A stretch of 64,000 bases of DNA from Armigeres subalbatus (lineage: Eukaryota; Arthropoda; Insecta; Diptera; Culicidae), in the NCBI RefSeq assembly GCF_024139115.2, contig NC_085140.1:463171506-463235505 (forward strand), read 5' to 3'. Positions 63,130 through 64,000 of this stretch are shown here, in pieces. The notes below the pieces were generated by a model. It saw nothing but the letters and a program-made list of their open reading frames with translations, searched no databases and was not told the origin of the DNA. Position 1 is the first letter of the stretch. Each line of letters opens with the position of its first letter. The translations under genes were made by a program, and so were the position numbers.

Positions 63130-64000
63130 TCGTCGAGCTGAGTTGATTGGTATATACGACTTGGGTCTCCGAGCCTCGGATAAAAAGTCGGTTTTTCAAG
63201 CCATCTTTATACCCTTCTTAGGATGTAAGAAGGGTAAAAATGGTATAATTTTCGATCCCATAGTCCGATATGGCCAATTTTCAATAGGAAACAACGGGAC
63301 AGGATTCTACGTCGAATGCAAATCGTCGAATGTTGTGAGCAAATCGGTTAAGGATATGTGCCCGAAAAATGAGTGATATTTTCTACGCGATTTTTTCGTA
63401 TGAATTTGTATTTTGGCCATAACTTTCGATCCCATAGTTCGATCTGGCCAATTTCAAATAGGAAACAATGGGACAGGATTCTGCGTCGAATGCAACTTGT
63501 TGCGAGCAAATCGGTTGAGAATAAGTGCCCGAAAAATGAGTGACATTTTTTACGCGATTTTTTTGTATGAATTTGTATTTTGGCCATAGCTTCTGATCCC
63601 ATAGTCCGATCTGGCCAATTTTAAATAGGAAACAATGGGATAAGATTCTGCGTCGAATGCAACTTGTTGCGAGCAAATCGGTTGAGAATAAGTGCCCGAA
63701 AAATGAGTGACATTTTTTACGCGATTTTTTTGTATGAATTTGTATTTTGGCCATAGCTTCTGATCCCATATTCCAAGCCGGACAATTTTTGATATGAATC
63801 AATGGCACAGGATTCTGCGTCAAATGCAACTTGTTGCGAGTGAATCGGTTAAGGATAAGTGCTCGAAAAATGAGTGACATTTTTTACGCGATTTTTTTGT
63901 ATGAATTTGTATTTTGGCCATAGCTTCTGATCCCATAGTCCGATCTGGCCAATTTCAAATAGGAAACAATGGGACAAGATTCTGCGTCGAATGCAACTTG
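63130..64000 (-). repeat. 167-bp monomer array, cut by window end
   Basis: After the GAGCTGAGTTGATTGGTATA and GGGTCTCCGAGCC block (63136-63180), GATCCCATAGTCCGATCTGG starts units at 63254, 63428, 63595, 63762 and 63929, giving periods of 174, 167, 167 and 167 bp. Each unit contains AGGAAACAATGGGACA, TCTGCGTCGAATGCAACTTG and TTGCGAGCAAATCGGTTGAG. The last units are very similar to each other, so they were homogenised or amplified recently. The array continues past 64000. The 165-codon minus frame is a by-product. Confidence 0.9.

Noticed and set aside
63383..63880. 165-codon minus-strand frame
   Set aside because: It crosses three units of the 167-bp array; its repeated peptide blocks come from the repeat.

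Overview
The window reads as intergenic or intronic DNA from a culicine mosquito, most likely Aedes. I infer this from its mixture of mobile elements: a tRNA-derived SINE with a (GAA)n tail like Feilai, a second tRNA-like SINE, an I-clade (MosquI-like) LINE, an RTE-like LINE, Jockey-like and BEL/Pao fragments, a Ty3/gypsy element, a mariner-type element with a DD37E spacing, and many small TIR or foldback elements. I see no convincing host protein gene, rRNA or functional tRNA gene. Almost every long reading frame is a transposon remnant or a shadow of a repeat.

Layout. 1-4.3 kb: AT-rich DNA with one SINE (perfect 13-bp TSD) and a hairpin. 4.3-7.5 kb: an almost full-length RTE-like LINE broken by four frameshifts, inserted in a degenerate 'TTTGGCCGAA' minisatellite (to 8.4 kb) that also holds a Feilai-like SINE. 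8.6-13.5 kb: a tRNA-like SINE head, a 90-bp MITE, a 73-bp retroposon tail, then unremarkable DNA. 13.5-19.5 kb: a decayed Ty3/gypsy element on the minus strand, one 1068-bp LTR plus a 101-bp stub of the other, inserted in the middle of a foldback MITE. 20.4-21.1 kb: Jockey-like fragment. 22.5-23.2 kb: hAT-like foldback with 8-bp TSD. 24.7-26.1 kb: a dispersed tandem family with a ~167-bp monomer. 27.7-29.4 and 32.1-32.5 kb: further RTE-like remnants on both strands. 30.5-31.8 kb: mariner-type element with TIRs. 36.8-41 kb: a repeat nest in which a hAT-like element split a SINE and was itself hit by another SINE and a 58-bp retroposon tail. 41.3-46 kb: a block of tandem repeats with periods of 34, ~131 and 143 bp. 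48.6-54.4 kb: two 229-bp MITEs in opposite orientation, a second copy of the hAT-like element, and a BEL/Pao remnant split by a SINE. 54.5-61.6 kb: an I-clade LINE with an intact ORF1, damaged ORF2, and a 1.66-kb retroposon in its 5' region. 61.6-64 kb: tandem ~170-bp repeats that run off the window.

The main value of the window is structural. Clean target-site duplications let several nested insertions be ordered in time. I did not find a new multi-gene system. The best candidates for something not commonly described are the very short (26-73 bp) retroposon tails with TSDs, the 167-bp monomer family found both dispersed and in tandem, and the long-armed hAT-like elements.
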